DNA of 36,513 nucleotides from contig JAKDNM010000027.1 of the NCBI GenBank assembly GCA_030456445.1, positions 1 through 36,513 of the forward strand, given 5' to 3'. Under the pieces are notes generated by a model. The model searched no databases and was not told where the DNA came from. It saw only the letters and a list, made by a program, of their open reading frames with translations. The DNA comes from Hyphomicrobiales bacterium (GTDB taxonomy: Bacteria > Pseudomonadota > Alphaproteobacteria > Rhizobiales > Rhizobiaceae). Below, one piece after another: positions 16,227 to 25,272 of this stretch (position 1 is its first letter; each line of letters begins with the position of its first letter). The translations under genes and the position numbers were made by a program.

Positions 16227-16925
16227 TCAGTCTTCCGCCGTGGCGACGAGCTTCCAGTTCGGATCGCCCGACCGCGCGTCGCGCGAAAAGGTCCATACAT
16301 CCCTGACCTCGGCGACCGTCTCCGGATCGCCGTCGATCACCTCGCCGGCCTTGTCGCGGGTGGCTGAAATCAGTTCGCTGACGATGCGCAGCGTGACACA
16401 GGCCTCGGTGCCCTTCATCTCGGCCGAAACGATGTCGGCCTTGTCGATCCCGACAAAGGAGGACTGGACCTTCTCCGAACGCGTTTCCCTGTCGGCGATG
16501 GCCGTGACGAAGCCGTCATAAACCTCGCGCGAAAGCAAGTTCTTCAGCGTCTTGCGGTCGCCGTCGGCGTAGGCTAGCACGATCATCTCATAAGCCATCT
16601 TGGCGCCTTCGATGAAGCTTTTCGGCTCGAAGGAGGAGTCGGCATCCCTGATGGCGCGAAGGCCCTTGTTGAGATCGGTCCCGGGTTTCGCGAAGGCGTC
16701 GATCGCCGCATAGTTCGTTTCAGCCTCGGCGCCGGCGCGCCGGCGCGGCAACGAAACGACGTTCTCGGACGCCGCTACCGCTTCCTTCTCGGCCGGCTTT
16801 CTCGAATAAGGGTCGAAGGGCGGCCGCTCGTTGCCGGTGCGGCGGCCCAGCACGCTTCGCAACTGGTAGAAGATCACTACCGCCGCGACCAGAAAAAGAA
16901 CCGTGCCGATATCGAAAAATTCCAT
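16227..16925 (-). CDS. timA: Tim44-like domain protein
   Basis: Bacterial relative of the mitochondrial import-motor subunit Tim44; in alphaproteobacteria it is a membrane-anchored protein of uncertain function. From ATG 16925 it has 232 residues. A single N-terminal transmembrane helix (IGTVLFLVAAVVIFYQL) is followed by a charged, disordered linker with DPYSRKPAEKEAV, then the Tim44 domain (about 95-232) with FIEGAKMAYEMIVLAYADGD and the C-terminal DVWTFSRDARSGDPNWKLVA. It is the first gene of the run leading to mltA, and is divergent from fxsA across 175 bp that must hold both promoters. Confidence 0.9.
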   Translation of the reverse strand: MEFFDIGTVLFLVAAVVIFYQLRSVLGRRTGNERPPFDPYSRKPAEKEAVAASENVVSLPRRRAGAEAETNYAAIDAFAKPGTDLNKGLRAIRDADSSFEPKSFIEGAKMAYEMIVLAYADGDRKTLKNLLSREVYDGFVTAIADRETRSEKVQSSFVGIDKADIVSAEMKGTEACVTLRIVSELISATRDKAGEVIDGDPETVAEVRDVWTFSRDARSGDPNWKLVATAED

Positions 16926-17100
16926 GTCTTCCGCCAATGACGCCCTGCCCGGCCACAACCGCACCTCGCGGCGCACATATCCAAAATTATCGGCCCAATT
17001 TCATATAGAACGCCTGATGCGATCATTCAAATGCGACAGAGGGTGCATTATGTAGGATAGAAGGGTGTAAAAACGGTACCGCTCGTAATTGGAAGGCAAT

Positions 17101-17586
17101 GTGCGCATTTCGCTGCTACCTTTGACATTCATCCTGCTCCCCGCACTCGAGATCGCGACCTTCATCGCGGTCGGGCGCGCCATCGGTGTTCTGCCGACGC
17201 TTGGGCTGATATTCCTGACCTCGCTGGCGGGTATCATGCTGCTGCGCGCCCAGGGCCTCGGCCTTTTGGAACGCTTGCGCCAGGGACTCCGCGCCGGTGA
17301 AAGCCCCGAAGCGCCCATGATGCATGGCGCCATGATCGCCATGGCCGGCCTGCTGCTCATCATTCCAGGCTTCATAACGGATGCGATCGGCTTTCTGCTG
17401 TTCATTCCCGCCGTGCGCGAATTCGCCTGGTCGCTCATCGGACGTCGCTTCATTGTGCGCGGTTCGGGCTATCGCGCCTCGCCCGGCAGCGCTCCACGTG
17501 ACGGAAAGACGATCGACCTTGATGCCGACGACTATTCGCCTGGCCCGAATCCATCCTCGCCCTGGCTGAAACGGCGCAAGGATTAG
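17101..17586 (+). CDS. fxsA: FxsA family membrane protein
   Basis: Inner-membrane protein of the FxsA family; E. coli FxsA, when overproduced, relieves exclusion of phage T7 by the F plasmid. About four hydrophobic segments are visible: LPLTFILLPALEIATFIAVG, VLPTLGLIFLTSLAGIMLL, a helix around MIAMAGLLLIIPGFITD and AIGFLLFIPAV. A polar tail follows. I prefer GTG 17101 because GGAAGG lies 4 bp before it; the frame also allows a TTG at 17089. It points toward secB 123 bp downstream, an arrangement common in rhizobia. Confidence 0.9.
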   Translation: MRISLLPLTFILLPALEIATFIAVGRAIGVLPTLGLIFLTSLAGIMLLRAQGLGLLERLRQGLRAGESPEAPMMHGAMIAMAGLLLIIPGFITDAIGFLLFIPAVREFAWSLIGRRFIVRGSGYRASPGSAPRDGKTIDLDADDYSPGPNPSSPWLKRRKD

Positions 17587-17709
17587 GCACGCCGCCATCA
17601 GGTCCCAACCCTAAAACTTGTCTTGGAAAAGCCGCTATGCTAGCGAACCGCCACAATCAGGCGGCCGGCTCGGCGGCCACGGACAAAAGCCCCGATAAGG
17701 AAGCCCCAC

Positions 17710-18234
17710 ATGGCCGATAGCGAAGCGAAAAACGAAGGAAACGGCGGCGCGCAGAAGGCCGGCAATGGCAACGACACGGCTGCCCAGCCGGCGCTCAGGG
17801 TCCTGACGCAATATGTAAAGGACCTCTCCTTCGAGAGCCCCGGCGCGCCGCAATCGCTGCGTGGCCGCGACAAGGCGCCGGCGATCAGCATAAACGTGAA
17901 CGTCAATGCCAATCCGATCTCGGAGAAGGAATTCGACGTCCTGGTTTCGCTCAACGCACAGGCGAGCTTCGAAAAGGACAAGGACGTGCTCTTCAACATT
18001 GAGCTCGTCTATGGCGGCGTCTTTCACGTAGAGGGTTTTCCGCAGGAGCACATGCTGCCGGTCCTCTTCATCGAGTGCCCGCGGCTTCTGTTCCCGTTCG
18101 CCCGCCAGATCATCGCGGAATGCTCCAGGAATGGCGGCTTCCCGCCGCTGATGATCGATCCGATCGATTTCGCGCAGATGTTCCAGCAGCGCATGGCGGA
18201 GGAGCAGGCCCGCCAGAAGGTCCAGGCGAGCTGA
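17710..18234 (+). CDS. secB: Protein-export chaperone SecB
   Basis: SecB tetramers hold precursor proteins unfolded and deliver them to SecA. The 174-residue protein starts with a polar, glycine- and asparagine-rich tail, then shows the family core: [16 protein letters not shown], the beta-strand [22 protein letters not shown] and the helix [19 protein letters not shown] followed by LMIDPIDF. Its start ATG has a good AAGGAAG site. It is convergent with dnaQ, with a 16-bp gap between stops and no obvious hairpin. Confidence 0.97.
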   Translation: MADSEAKNEGNGGAQKAGNGNDTAAQPALRVLTQYVKDLSFESPGAPQSLRGRDKAPAISINVNVNANPISEKEFDVLVSLNAQASFEKDKDVLFNIELVYGGVFHVEGFPQEHMLPVLFIECPRLLFPFARQIIAECSRNGGFPPLMIDPIDFAQMFQQRMAEEQARQKVQAS

Positions 18235-18250
18235 TCGGCGCCTACCGGCT

Positions 18251-18952
18251 TTATCCCGCTATTTTTGCCCAGACCGACTCTCCGCCAAGAGCGGCGACGA
18301 GGGCCGCGTGGGCGGCAATATCCGCCTCCGTCAGGCGCGAGGGGAGCGGTGCCGGCCGGTTGGCAATGACCAACGTGGCTTCACCTCCGGCCGATACCTT
18401 CCGGGTAGCCGCCGCTACGACTTCGAGGCCGAGCGCCGCCTGCTTGCCGCCGATCAGCTCGATATAGATTTCCGCGAGCAATTCGCTGTCGAGAAGCGCG
18501 CCGTGTTTCGTGCGGCGGCTGTTGTCGATGCCGTAGCGGCGGCATAGCGCATCGAGCGAATTCGGCCCCATCGGGTGCTTGCGCTTGGCGATTGCCAGCG
18601 TATCGACGATACGGTGCGTCTCGATCAATGGGTGGCCGCAACGCTCGAACTCGGCATTGATGAAGCCAAGGTCGAAATGGGCGTTGTGGGCAATCAGCCG
18701 CGCGCCGTCGATGAATTCCAGAAATTCCACGGCGATGGCGTTGAAGAAGGGCTTGTCGGCAAGATCCGCGTTGCTGATGCCGTGGACGGCAAGCGCCTCG
18801 GGATGGATCTCGCGGCCCTGCGGATTGATGAAGACGTGAAAACTCCGGCCGGTCGGGAAACGGTTGACGAGTTCCACGCCGCCGATCTCGATGACCCGGT
18901 CCGCCCTCGAATCCAGTCCCGTCGTTTCCGTGTCAAAGACGATTTCACGCAT
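18251..18952 (-). CDS. dnaQ: DNA polymerase III epsilon subunit
   Basis: Proofreading 3'-5' exonuclease of the replicative polymerase. From ATG 18952 the 233-residue protein starts MREIVFDTETTGLD, which contains Exo I (Asp7, Glu9). Exo II is in AHNAHFDLGF and Exo III in KHGALLDSELLAEIY. The C-terminal segment that binds the alpha subunit is present. An extended frame to 18985 would place 11 residues before the conserved start and is not preferred. It lies 53 bp downstream of coaE and closes the operon running away from the origin. Confidence 0.96.
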   Translation of the reverse strand: MREIVFDTETTGLDSRADRVIEIGGVELVNRFPTGRSFHVFINPQGREIHPEALAVHGISNADLADKPFFNAIAVEFLEFIDGARLIAHNAHFDLGFINAEFERCGHPLIETHRIVDTLAIAKRKHPMGPNSLDALCRRYGIDNSRRTKHGALLDSELLAEIYIELIGGKQAALGLEVVAAATRKVSAGGEATLVIANRPAPLPSRLTEADIAAHAALVAALGGESVWAKIAG

Positions 18953-19005
18953 CGAATCAGCTCCGGTAACAGGATGCCCTTCCATGCCTATGGGAACAAG
19001 GGCCG

Positions 19006-19605
19006 CTATTTCCCGATCTTGGCCCCGTTCGCAAGTTCTTCAATAATCCGTTCGACGGCAAGGCGCGCCGGTTCCAGGCCCTTGCCGCTGTCGATCACAT
19101 AGTCGGCGCGTCGGCGCTTCTCGGCGTCCGGCACCTGCTTCTTCAGGATCGCCTCGAACCTGGCCTCGATCATGCCCGGTCGCGCGAGCACCCTTTCCCG
19201 CTGCATTTTTGCCGGCGCGCTCACCACCGCTATCTTGTCGACGCGCCCCTCGGCGCCGACCTCGAAAAGGAGCGGGATATCGAGCACGACCAACGGCGCG
19301 CGCCTCCCACGCTGCTCGTCAAGGAAAATCTTCTCGTCCTCCCTGACCAGCGGATGCACGATGGCTTCGAGTTCCTTCAGGGCTTGCGGATCCCCCAGGA
19401 CCTTCTTCGCCAGCTTTTCGCGATCGACCACGCCGTTCGAGGTGGTTCCGGGAAAGCGTTGCTCGATGAGCGACGCGGCCTTGCCGGAATAGAGCCGGTG
19501 CACCGTCTCATCCGAATCATGGACAGGGACGCCCGCTTCCATGAACATCCGGGCAGCGGTTGACTTCCCCATGCCGATCGAACCGGTAAGGCCAAGCACG
19601 ATCAT
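19006..19605 (-). CDS. coaE: Dephospho-CoA kinase
   Basis: Catalyses the last step of coenzyme A synthesis, phosphorylating the 3'-OH of dephospho-CoA. The 199-residue P-loop kinase starts with [13 protein letters not shown] (Walker A, residues 4-16). Other family motifs are [11 protein letters not shown] near 30 and the lid and CoA region [12 protein letters not shown]. Its ATG overlaps the aroE stop by 4 bp. Confidence 0.97.
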   Translation of the reverse strand: MIVLGLTGSIGMGKSTAARMFMEAGVPVHDSDETVHRLYSGKAASLIEQRFPGTTSNGVVDREKLAKKVLGDPQALKELEAIVHPLVREDEKIFLDEQRGRRAPLVVLDIPLLFEVGAEGRVDKIAVVSAPAKMQRERVLARPGMIEARFEAILKKQVPDAEKRRRADYVIDSGKGLEPARLAVERIIEELANGAKIGK

Positions 19606-20447
19606 TGCGGGTTCTCGACGTCGGCGACGATCCGCCTCCGCAGGTCTTTGCTTACGGCCGGACGGCGGCCGAACCAGCGTTCGAAACCGGGTACGGCCTG
19701 ATGCAACAACATGCCGAGCCCTTCGGCCGTGGCCAGCCCCCGCCCTCTGGCTGCCTTCAAAAGCGGCGTTTCAAGCGGCACATAGACTATATCGGCAACG
19801 ACCGCGTGCGCCGGCAGCGGGTCGAGATCGACTTCCAAGGCGGGCGCGCCTTTCATGCCGAGCGAGGAGGTATTGACGAGAAGATCGGCATCGCCGAGCA
19901 ATCCCGCGATCGCCTTCCAGCCATGTGCGGACAATTCGGGCCGGAAGCGGGCGGCCAGTTCCTCGGCGCGCGGCAGCGAGCGGTTGACGAGACGGATATC
20001 GTCGTAGCCGTGTTCCTTCAGCGCGTGGCTGACGGCGCGCGCGGCACCACCGGCGCCGAGTACGACCGCTTTCTTCCCTACGGCCCATTGCGGAGCCTCG
20101 CTATCGAGATTGGCGGCAAAGCCGTAAGCGTCGGTGTTGCCGCCGCAAAGCGCGCCATCCGCGTCGAACCAGATCGTGTTCACCGCGCCGATAGCCTCGG
20201 CATCCCGGTCGCGTCTTTCGACGGTACGAAAGGCCGCTTCCTTGTGCGGAAGAGTGATGTTGCCGCCGGCATACCCGTCCCGCCGGATGCTCCTGAGAAA
20301 TTCCGGAAAGGCATCCGGCGCGACGTCGACGCGCTCATAGGAGCCGGAAAGGCCGAATTCCTCCAGCCAATAGCCATGGATGATCGGCGAGCGCGAATGC
20401 GCGATCGGATGACCGCAGACGAACGCCCGGCGAGAACCCTCAACCAT
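19602..20447 (-). CDS. aroE: Shikimate dehydrogenase (NADP+)
   Basis: Reduces 3-dehydroshikimate to shikimate in aromatic amino-acid synthesis. From ATG 20447 it has 281 residues. Substrate-site motifs [13 protein letters not shown] (near 14-26) and NITLPHKE (with the catalytic lysine) are intact, as is NTDAYGF. The nucleotide-binding loop is [12 protein letters not shown]. The C-terminal [18 protein letters not shown] is typical. A longer frame to 20600 is a shadow of maf. It overlaps maf by 8 bp and coaE by 4 bp. Confidence 0.96.
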   Translation of the reverse strand: MVEGSRRAFVCGHPIAHSRSPIIHGYWLEEFGLSGSYERVDVAPDAFPEFLRSIRRDGYAGGNITLPHKEAAFRTVERRDRDAEAIGAVNTIWFDADGALCGGNTDAYGFAANLDSEAPQWAVGKKAVVLGAGGAARAVSHALKEHGYDDIRLVNRSLPRAEELAARFRPELSAHGWKAIAGLLGDADLLVNTSSLGMKGAPALEVDLDPLPAHAVVADIVYVPLETPLLKAARGRGLATAEGLGMLLHQAVPGFERWFGRRPAVSKDLRRRIVADVENPQ

Positions 20448-21036
20448 CGATCGCCCCCTTATCGCGCAATGCCGCAAGCAGCGGCAGGAGCGGCAGGCCG
20501 ACGATGGTGAAGAAATCGCCTTCGATCTTCTCGAAGAGCCGGATGCCCGCTCCCTCGATCTGGTAGCAGCCGACGCTGCCGAGCGCGGCTTGGCCGACAT
20601 CTGAAAGATAGCGGCCGATCGCGGCCGGCTCGAGCTTTCGCATCGTCATATGCGCCACGGCCGTGTGCCGCCAGAGAGCCTTGCCCGGCCCGGCCAGCAC
20701 CACGGCGCTGCTCAGTTGGTGGGTCCTGCTTGAAAGTCGCAGCAACTGGCGCCGCGCCGCTTCCATGTCTGCTGCCTTGTGGAGAAGTTCATCGCCCAGC
20801 GAAAGCGTCTGGTCCGAGCCGATCACGAGCGCTTCGGGGTGCCGTTCGCTGACTGCGACGGCCTTTGCCTCGGCAAGCACGGCCGCAATGTCTTCGGACG
20901 TCGCGCCGCTGCCCGCCAACGCAGCTTCCACCGAGCGCTCGTCGATATCCGGCTTCTCCACCGAGAATTCCAGCCCGGCATTTTGAAGCAGCATCCGGCG
21001 ATGCGGGCTGCCGGAAGCAAGAATGATTTCCTGCAC
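20440..21036 (-). CDS. maf: Maf family nucleotide pyrophosphatase
   Basis: Maf proteins hydrolyse non-canonical or modified nucleoside triphosphates and are linked to septum inhibition. From GTG 21036 the product has 198 residues and starts [17 protein letters not shown], the family signature. Further motifs are [16 protein letters not shown] and [20 protein letters not shown]. No ATG fits the family start: the GTG is preceded by AGGTGG at a 6-bp spacing, and an adjacent TTG at 21039 is a weaker choice. The substrate specificity (dTTP/UTP type or other) is not certain. It follows the PDRP gene by 31 bp. Confidence 0.93.
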   Translation of the reverse strand: MQEIILASGSPHRRMLLQNAGLEFSVEKPDIDERSVEAALAGSGATSEDIAAVLAEAKAVAVSERHPEALVIGSDQTLSLGDELLHKAADMEAARRQLLRLSSRTHQLSSAVVLAGPGKALWRHTAVAHMTMRKLEPAAIGRYLSDVGQAALGSVGCYQIEGAGIRLFEKIEGDFFTIVGLPLLPLLAALRDKGAIDG

Positions 21037-21067
21037 CAATTTCCACCTGCTCTGCTGGGATAAAGCG

Positions 21068-21889
21068 CTAGCGCGCCTTGCTGCGAAGCGCAACGATTGC
21101 CGCAGCGGTTTCCTCGATCGAGCGGCGGGTGACGTCGATCATCGGCCAGCCGCCGCGCGTGCAGATCTGCCTTGCATAGGCGAGTTCCTCGGCGATGGTC
21201 CCGCGATCCGTATAGGCGCGGGCGTCATAGGCCGGCGTCGAGCCGAGGATGCGGTTCTCGCGCACATGGGAAATGCGCTCGGCAGAAGCGATCAGCCCGA
21301 CGATCAGGGGCTTCTTCGCCCTGCTCAGGCTTTCGGGCATCGGTACACCGAGCACGATCGGGATATTTGCCGTCTTGATGCCCCTGTTCGCCAGATAGAT
21401 GCTGGTCGGCGTCTTCGACGTGCGCGATATGCCGATCAGCACCACATCGGCCTGTTCGCTATCGTCCGGGAGCTGCCCGTCATCGTGCTCCATCGTGAAA
21501 TTCAAAGCGTCGATGCGCCGGAAGTATTCCGCATCGAGGACATGTTGCGCGCCGACCCTTCTTCCGGCCGGCGTACCGAGATAGGACTGGAAGACAAGCA
21601 GTACCGGCTCCAGAACCGAGACGCAGGGAAGCCCCATCGTCGCGCAACCCTCGTCGATCCGGCGTGCCAGATCCTGGTCGACGACCGTATAAAGGACGAT
21701 GCCGGGCTCCTGGTCGATATCGTCAAGCACCTTGGCCAATTGCCGCTCCGTGCGGATCAGCGGATAGATGTGCTCGATCGCGCGCGCGTCCTTGTATTGG
21801 GCGGAAGCCGCGCGGCCGGCCGCAAGCAATGTCTCGCCCGTCGCGTCGGAGATCAGGTGGAGATGAAAGAAGCTCTGGGGTTTGTTCAA
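21068..21889 (-). CDS. PEP synthase/PPDK regulatory kinase-phosphorylase (PDRP, DUF299)
   Basis: Bifunctional serine/threonine kinase and Pi-dependent phosphorylase that switches pyruvate phosphate dikinase or PEP synthase off and on. The P-loop-like [15 protein letters not shown] and the C-terminal [17 protein letters not shown] are typical. I place the start at TTG 21889, which gives 273 residues beginning with [20 protein letters not shown] after the start, the family pattern. The ATG at 21943 would add 18 residues whose codons cover the exact DnaA box at 21916-21924, which argues against it. In Caulobacter the equivalent gene borders the origin on the same side. It heads the maf-aroE-coaE-dnaQ run. 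Confidence 0.92.
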   Translation of the reverse strand: MNKPQSFFHLHLISDATGETLLAAGRAASAQYKDARAIEHIYPLIRTERQLAKVLDDIDQEPGIVLYTVVDQDLARRIDEGCATMGLPCVSVLEPVLLVFQSYLGTPAGRRVGAQHVLDAEYFRRIDALNFTMEHDDGQLPDDSEQADVVLIGISRTSKTPTSIYLANRGIKTANIPIVLGVPMPESLSRAKKPLIVGLIASAERISHVRENRILGSTPAYDARAYTDRGTIAEELAYARQICTRGGWPMIDVTRRSIEETAAAIVALRSKAR

Positions 21890-21915
21890 CAGATAAAATC
21901 CGGCCTGTGGTCGAT

Positions 21916-21924
21916 TGTGGATAA
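21916..21924 (-). promoter_or_regulatory. Exact DnaA box
   Basis: TGTGGATAA, the complement of TTATCCACA, is a perfect match to the DnaA consensus. It lies just upstream of the likely TTG start of the PDRP gene. Confidence 0.9.
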
Positions 21925-22064
21925 AGGGCCGGGCAGAGGCCATGCGCCCGACCCGACTGTATCAGATGCCGACTTGTCCACAATTGGCACCGATGTGGGG
22001 AGAAATCCGGCTCGGCTGTGGATATCGTAGACGGGGCAGGATTTCCACATCGGATGCGTCCGGA

Positions 22065-22080
22065 TTAACTTTTCGCTAAC
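22065..22080 (+). promoter_or_regulatory. CtrA-like site in oriC
   Basis: TTAA, seven bases, then CTAAC differs from the CtrA consensus TTAA-N7-TTAAC at one position. It sits between DnaA boxes, as CtrA sites do in the Caulobacter origin, where CtrA blocks initiation. Confidence 0.5.
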
Positions 22081-22281
22081 CACCCAACCGATTGAAGGAA
22101 AACATTATTTTTGACTTATCCAAATATTCATCCACATGGAATGAATCTATGCGCGACAATATGCTGGCTCGCCGGCATCCGGCCATGATGGGATAAGTCG
22201 TAATCCCTGCTTCCAACAGAGTCTTAGAATCAAAAGAAGATTCTCTAATATCTATTTTTAGAAAGAATCCTGGGTACAGTT

Positions 22282-23313
22282 TTGAATAGCATCCGTTCCG
22301 TCCTTGAAGTCCTGAGCGGAAAATCGGTGTTTCCGCCTCCCATCTGGCTTATGCGCCAGGCTGGGCGGTATTTGCCGGAGTACAAGGAAACGAGGCGGAA
22401 GGCGGGAAGCTTTCTCGATCTCTGCTACACGCCCGAACTGGCTGCCGAAGTGACGCTGCAGCCGATCCGGCGTTTCGGCTTCGACGCCGCCATCCTGTTT
22501 TCGGACATTCTGGTGGTGCCGCATGCGCTCGGGCGGAACGTGCGTTTCGAGGAGGGAAGGGGTCCGCTCCTGGAGCCGATCGCCGCTAGCGACGTCGAGA
22601 GGCTTTCGGTCGCAGGCTTCCATGACCATCTGCAGCCCGTTTACGAGACGGTGGGTCGGGTTCGGGATAGCCTGCCGGAGGAAACGACCCTGGTCGGCTT
22701 TTGCGGAGCGCCGTGGACGGTCGCGACCTATATGATCGCCGGCCACGGGACGCCGGACCAGGCGCCGGCACGGCTTTTCGGGTATCGCCATCCAGATGCG
22801 ATGGACCGGCTGCTTGCAAAGCTGGCGGAGGTTTCAGCGGAATATCTTATCCGCCAGATCGATGCGGGCGCCGAGGCGGTGCAGGTCTTCGATTCCTGGG
22901 CGGGCGTGCTCGACGAGGAGAGTTTCGAGCGGTTCTGCGTGCGTCCCGTGACCGATATCGTCAGCCGCGTCCGGAGGCGCTACTCGGATGTGCCGATCAT
23001 CGGCTTTCCGCGTGGAGCCGGAGATTTCTATGGCACCTATCGGCAGAAGACCGGCGTGACGGCGATCGGGCTCGACTGGACCGTGCCGATCTCCGTGGCC
23101 GCTGGATTGCAGCGTAAGGGGGCGGTACAGGGCAATCTCGATCCGATGCGGCTCGTTGCCGGCGGCGATGCGCTTGCAAAGGCTATCGATAGCATCCTGG
23201 GCGGACTTGGCGCCGGGCCGTTGATTTTCAACCTCGGGCATGGGATCACGCCTGAAACGCCGATCGCGCATGTTGAGGCCCTCGTCGATCGGGTGAGGAA
23301 GGCGAAAGCGTGA
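22282..23313 (+). CDS. hemE: Uroporphyrinogen decarboxylase
   Basis: Converts uroporphyrinogen III to coproporphyrinogen III in haem synthesis. The 343-residue protein shows [18 protein letters not shown] (the substrate-binding arginine loop), [14 protein letters not shown] with the catalytic aspartate, [20 protein letters not shown] and FPRGAGDFY. The start is a TTG at 22282: no ATG or GTG is available before the conserved VLEVL block, and the ribosome-binding site is weak. This suggests low or controlled translation. It directly borders oriC, and its stop overlaps the hemJ start as GTGA. Confidence 0.96.
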   Translation: MNSIRSVLEVLSGKSVFPPPIWLMRQAGRYLPEYKETRRKAGSFLDLCYTPELAAEVTLQPIRRFGFDAAILFSDILVVPHALGRNVRFEEGRGPLLEPIAASDVERLSVAGFHDHLQPVYETVGRVRDSLPEETTLVGFCGAPWTVATYMIAGHGTPDQAPARLFGYRHPDAMDRLLAKLAEVSAEYLIRQIDAGAEAVQVFDSWAGVLDEESFERFCVRPVTDIVSRVRRRYSDVPIIGFPRGAGDFYGTYRQKTGVTAIGLDWTVPISVAAGLQRKGAVQGNLDPMRLVAGGDALAKAIDSILGGLGAGPLIFNLGHGITPETPIAHVEALVDRVRKAKA

Positions 23314-23858
23314 CCGAGTCCGACGCACGGGAAGTGAGCCGGACGAGCGGCGCCAAGGCGGTACGGCGGGCGGTGATCGCCTTGGTCGTATTTGTGGCGT
23401 TCGTCGCCTTGATCTTCTATTTCGATCCGGCCAATTTCTACGCTTGGGCGAAGGCGTTCCACGTCATCGCCGTGATCTCCTGGATGGCCGGTATGCTCTA
23501 TCTGCCGAGGCTGTTCGTCTATCATGCCGACAGCCCGGTCGGTTCGGCGCAGTCGGAAACCTTCAAGGTGATGGAGAGGCGGCTTTTACGGGCGATAATC
23601 AACCCGGCAATGATGGTCACATGGACGATCGGCCTCTGGCTCGCCTGGCGCGGCTTCGGTTTTGCCGGCGGTTGGCTGCATGCCAAGATCGCGCTGGTGC
23701 TGGTGATGTCGGGCGTGCATGGCTATTTCTCCTCGGCCGTTCGTGCCTTTGCAGAAGACCGCAATAAAAAATCGTCGCGCCACTGGCGGATGATGAACGA
23801 GGTTCCCACATTGTTGCTGATCGGCATCGTCATCCTGGTCGTCGTGAAGCCGTTTTGA
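23310..23858 (+). CDS. hemJ: Protoporphyrinogen oxidase HemJ
   Basis: HemJ is the membrane-bound enzyme that oxidises protoporphyrinogen IX in bacteria that lack HemG and HemY. The 182-residue protein has about four membrane helices and the conserved histidine region [20 protein letters not shown] followed by FVYH. A later conserved block is [16 protein letters not shown]. The C-terminus has [23 protein letters not shown] 23310 overlaps the hemE stop, so the two haem genes are translationally coupled. Confidence 0.94.
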   Translation: MTESDAREVSRTSGAKAVRRAVIALVVFVAFVALIFYFDPANFYAWAKAFHVIAVISWMAGMLYLPRLFVYHADSPVGSAQSETFKVMERRLLRAIINPAMMVTWTIGLWLAWRGFGFAGGWLHAKIALVLVMSGVHGYFSSAVRAFAEDRNKKSSRHWRMMNEVPTLLLIGIVILVVVKPF

Positions 23859-24006
23859 CGGGCACCTAATTCCCGGCTTGCTCTTTAAGGGCGGGAACGG
23901 TAGACAGACGGTCTCTCCTCAGCCTGACGGAATGCCTCAAACGCGCTGCCGCAGGCCCATTATCGCATCGCCGATACCTCCCCGAACTCTCTTACGAGCC
24001 CGCATC

Positions 24007-25272
24007 ATGCAGGAAATGAAACTACAGGAACTCAAAAGCAAGACTCCGACCGATCTCATCGCGTTCGCCGAATCGCTCGAGGTCGAGAATGCCAGCGTGC
24101 TGCGCAAGCAGGAACTAATGTTCGCGATCCTCAAGAAGCTCGCGATGCAGGAGACCGAGATCGTCGGGGAGGGCGTCGTCGAGGTGTTGCAGGACGGTTT
24201 CGGTTTCCTGCGTTCGGCCAACGCCAACTACCTGCCGGGGCCGGACGACATCTATATTTCGCCCTCGCAGATACGCCGCTTTTCGTTGAAGACAGGCGAT
24301 ACGGTCGAGGGACCGATCCGTGGTCCCAAGGAAGGCGAGCGCTATTTCGCGCTGCTCAAGGTCAACACTATCAATTTCGAGGATCCGGAGAAGATCCGGC
24401 ACAAGATCCATTTCGACAATCTGACGCCGCTTTATCCCGACGAACGGCTGAAGATGGAGATAGAGAATCCGACGAAGAAGGATTTGTCGCCACGGGTGAT
24501 CGATCTGGTGGCGCCGCTGGGCAAGGGGCAGCGCGGGCTGATCGTGGCGCCGCCACGCACCGGCAAGACGGTACTGTTGCAGAACATCGCGCATTCCGTA
24601 ACGGCGAACCATCCCGAATGCTACCTGATCGTGCTCCTGATCGACGAGCGGCCCGAAGAGGTGACCGACATGCAGCGCTCGGTGAAGGGCGAGGTGGTCT
24701 CCTCGACTTTCGACGAGCCGGCATCGCGGCACGTGCAGGTGGCCGAGATGGTGATCGAGAAGGCCAAGCGCCTGGTGGAACACGGCCGCGACGTGGTGAT
24801 ACTGCTCGATTCCATTACACGTCTGGGGCGTGCCTATAACACGGTCGTGCCGTCCTCCGGCAAGGTTTTGACCGGCGGTGTCGACGCCAACGCATTGCAG
24901 CGGCCGAAGCGCTTCTTCGGCGCTGCCCGCAACATCGAGGAAGGCGGCTCGCTGACGATCATCGCGACCGCGCTCATCGACACCGGCAGCCGCATGGACG
25001 AGGTGATCTTCGAGGAATTCAAGGGTACGGGCAATTCCGAGATCGTTCTCGACCGCAAGGTTGCCGACAAGCGTATCTTCCCGGCGATGGACATCCTCAA
25101 ATCCGGCACGCGCAAGGAAGAGCTGCTTATCGCCAAGCAGGATCTCCAGAAGATCTTCGTGCTGCGCCGCATCCTCGCCCCGATGGGCACGACCGATGCG
25201 ATCGAGTTCCTCATCGACAAGCTGAAGCAGACGAAGACCAACGGCGATTTCTTCGATTCGATGAATACTTAA
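24007..25272 (+). CDS. rho: Transcription termination factor Rho
   Basis: Hexameric RNA-dependent ATPase that terminates transcription. From ATG 24007 it has 421 residues. The N-terminal helical part ([19 protein letters not shown]) is followed by the cold-shock-like RNA-binding fold with GFGFLRS (64-70), Walker A APPRTGKT (181-188), [10 protein letters not shown] (Q-loop region) and the R-loop EFKGTGN. The leader 23859-24006 holds a 6-bp inverted repeat (TTCCCG at 23870, CGGGAA at 23892) of unclear meaning. The stop TAA overlaps the stop of the convergent yyaL-like gene. Confidence 0.98.
   Translation: MQEMKLQELKSKTPTDLIAFAESLEVENASVLRKQELMFAILKKLAMQETEIVGEGVVEVLQDGFGFLRSANANYLPGPDDIYISPSQIRRFSLKTGDTVEGPIRGPKEGERYFALLKVNTINFEDPEKIRHKIHFDNLTPLYPDERLKMEIENPTKKDLSPRVIDLVAPLGKGQRGLIVAPPRTGKTVLLQNIAHSVTANHPECYLIVLLIDERPEEVTDMQRSVKGEVVSSTFDEPASRHVQVAEMVIEKAKRLVEHGRDVVILLDSITRLGRAYNTVVPSSGKVLTGGVDANALQRPKRFFGAARNIEEGGSLTIIATALIDTGSRMDEVIFEEFKGTGNSEIVLDRKVADKRIFPAMDILKSGTRKEELLIAKQDLQKIFVLRRILAPMGTTDAIEFLIDKLKQTKTNGDFFDSMNT

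Larger units (their letters stand above)
21890..22281. other. Probable chromosomal replication origin, oriC
   Basis: No gene fits this 392-bp gap. An exact DnaA box TGTGGATAA is at 21916-21924. One-mismatch boxes are at 21974-21982 (TTGTCCACA), 22017-22025 (TGTGGATAT), 22116-22124 (TTATCCAAA) and 22128-22136 (TCATCCACA). A two-mismatch box is at 22041-22049. A CtrA-like site is at 22065-22080. AT-rich DNA lies around 22095-22130 and 22222-22268, the latter with AGAATC repeats in both orientations, and could be the unwinding element. Genes diverge from here on both sides, and the plus strand looks C-rich to the left and G-rich to the right. The Caulobacter origin also lies next to hemE, which supports the call. 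hemE promoter elements must overlap it. Confidence 0.88.
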
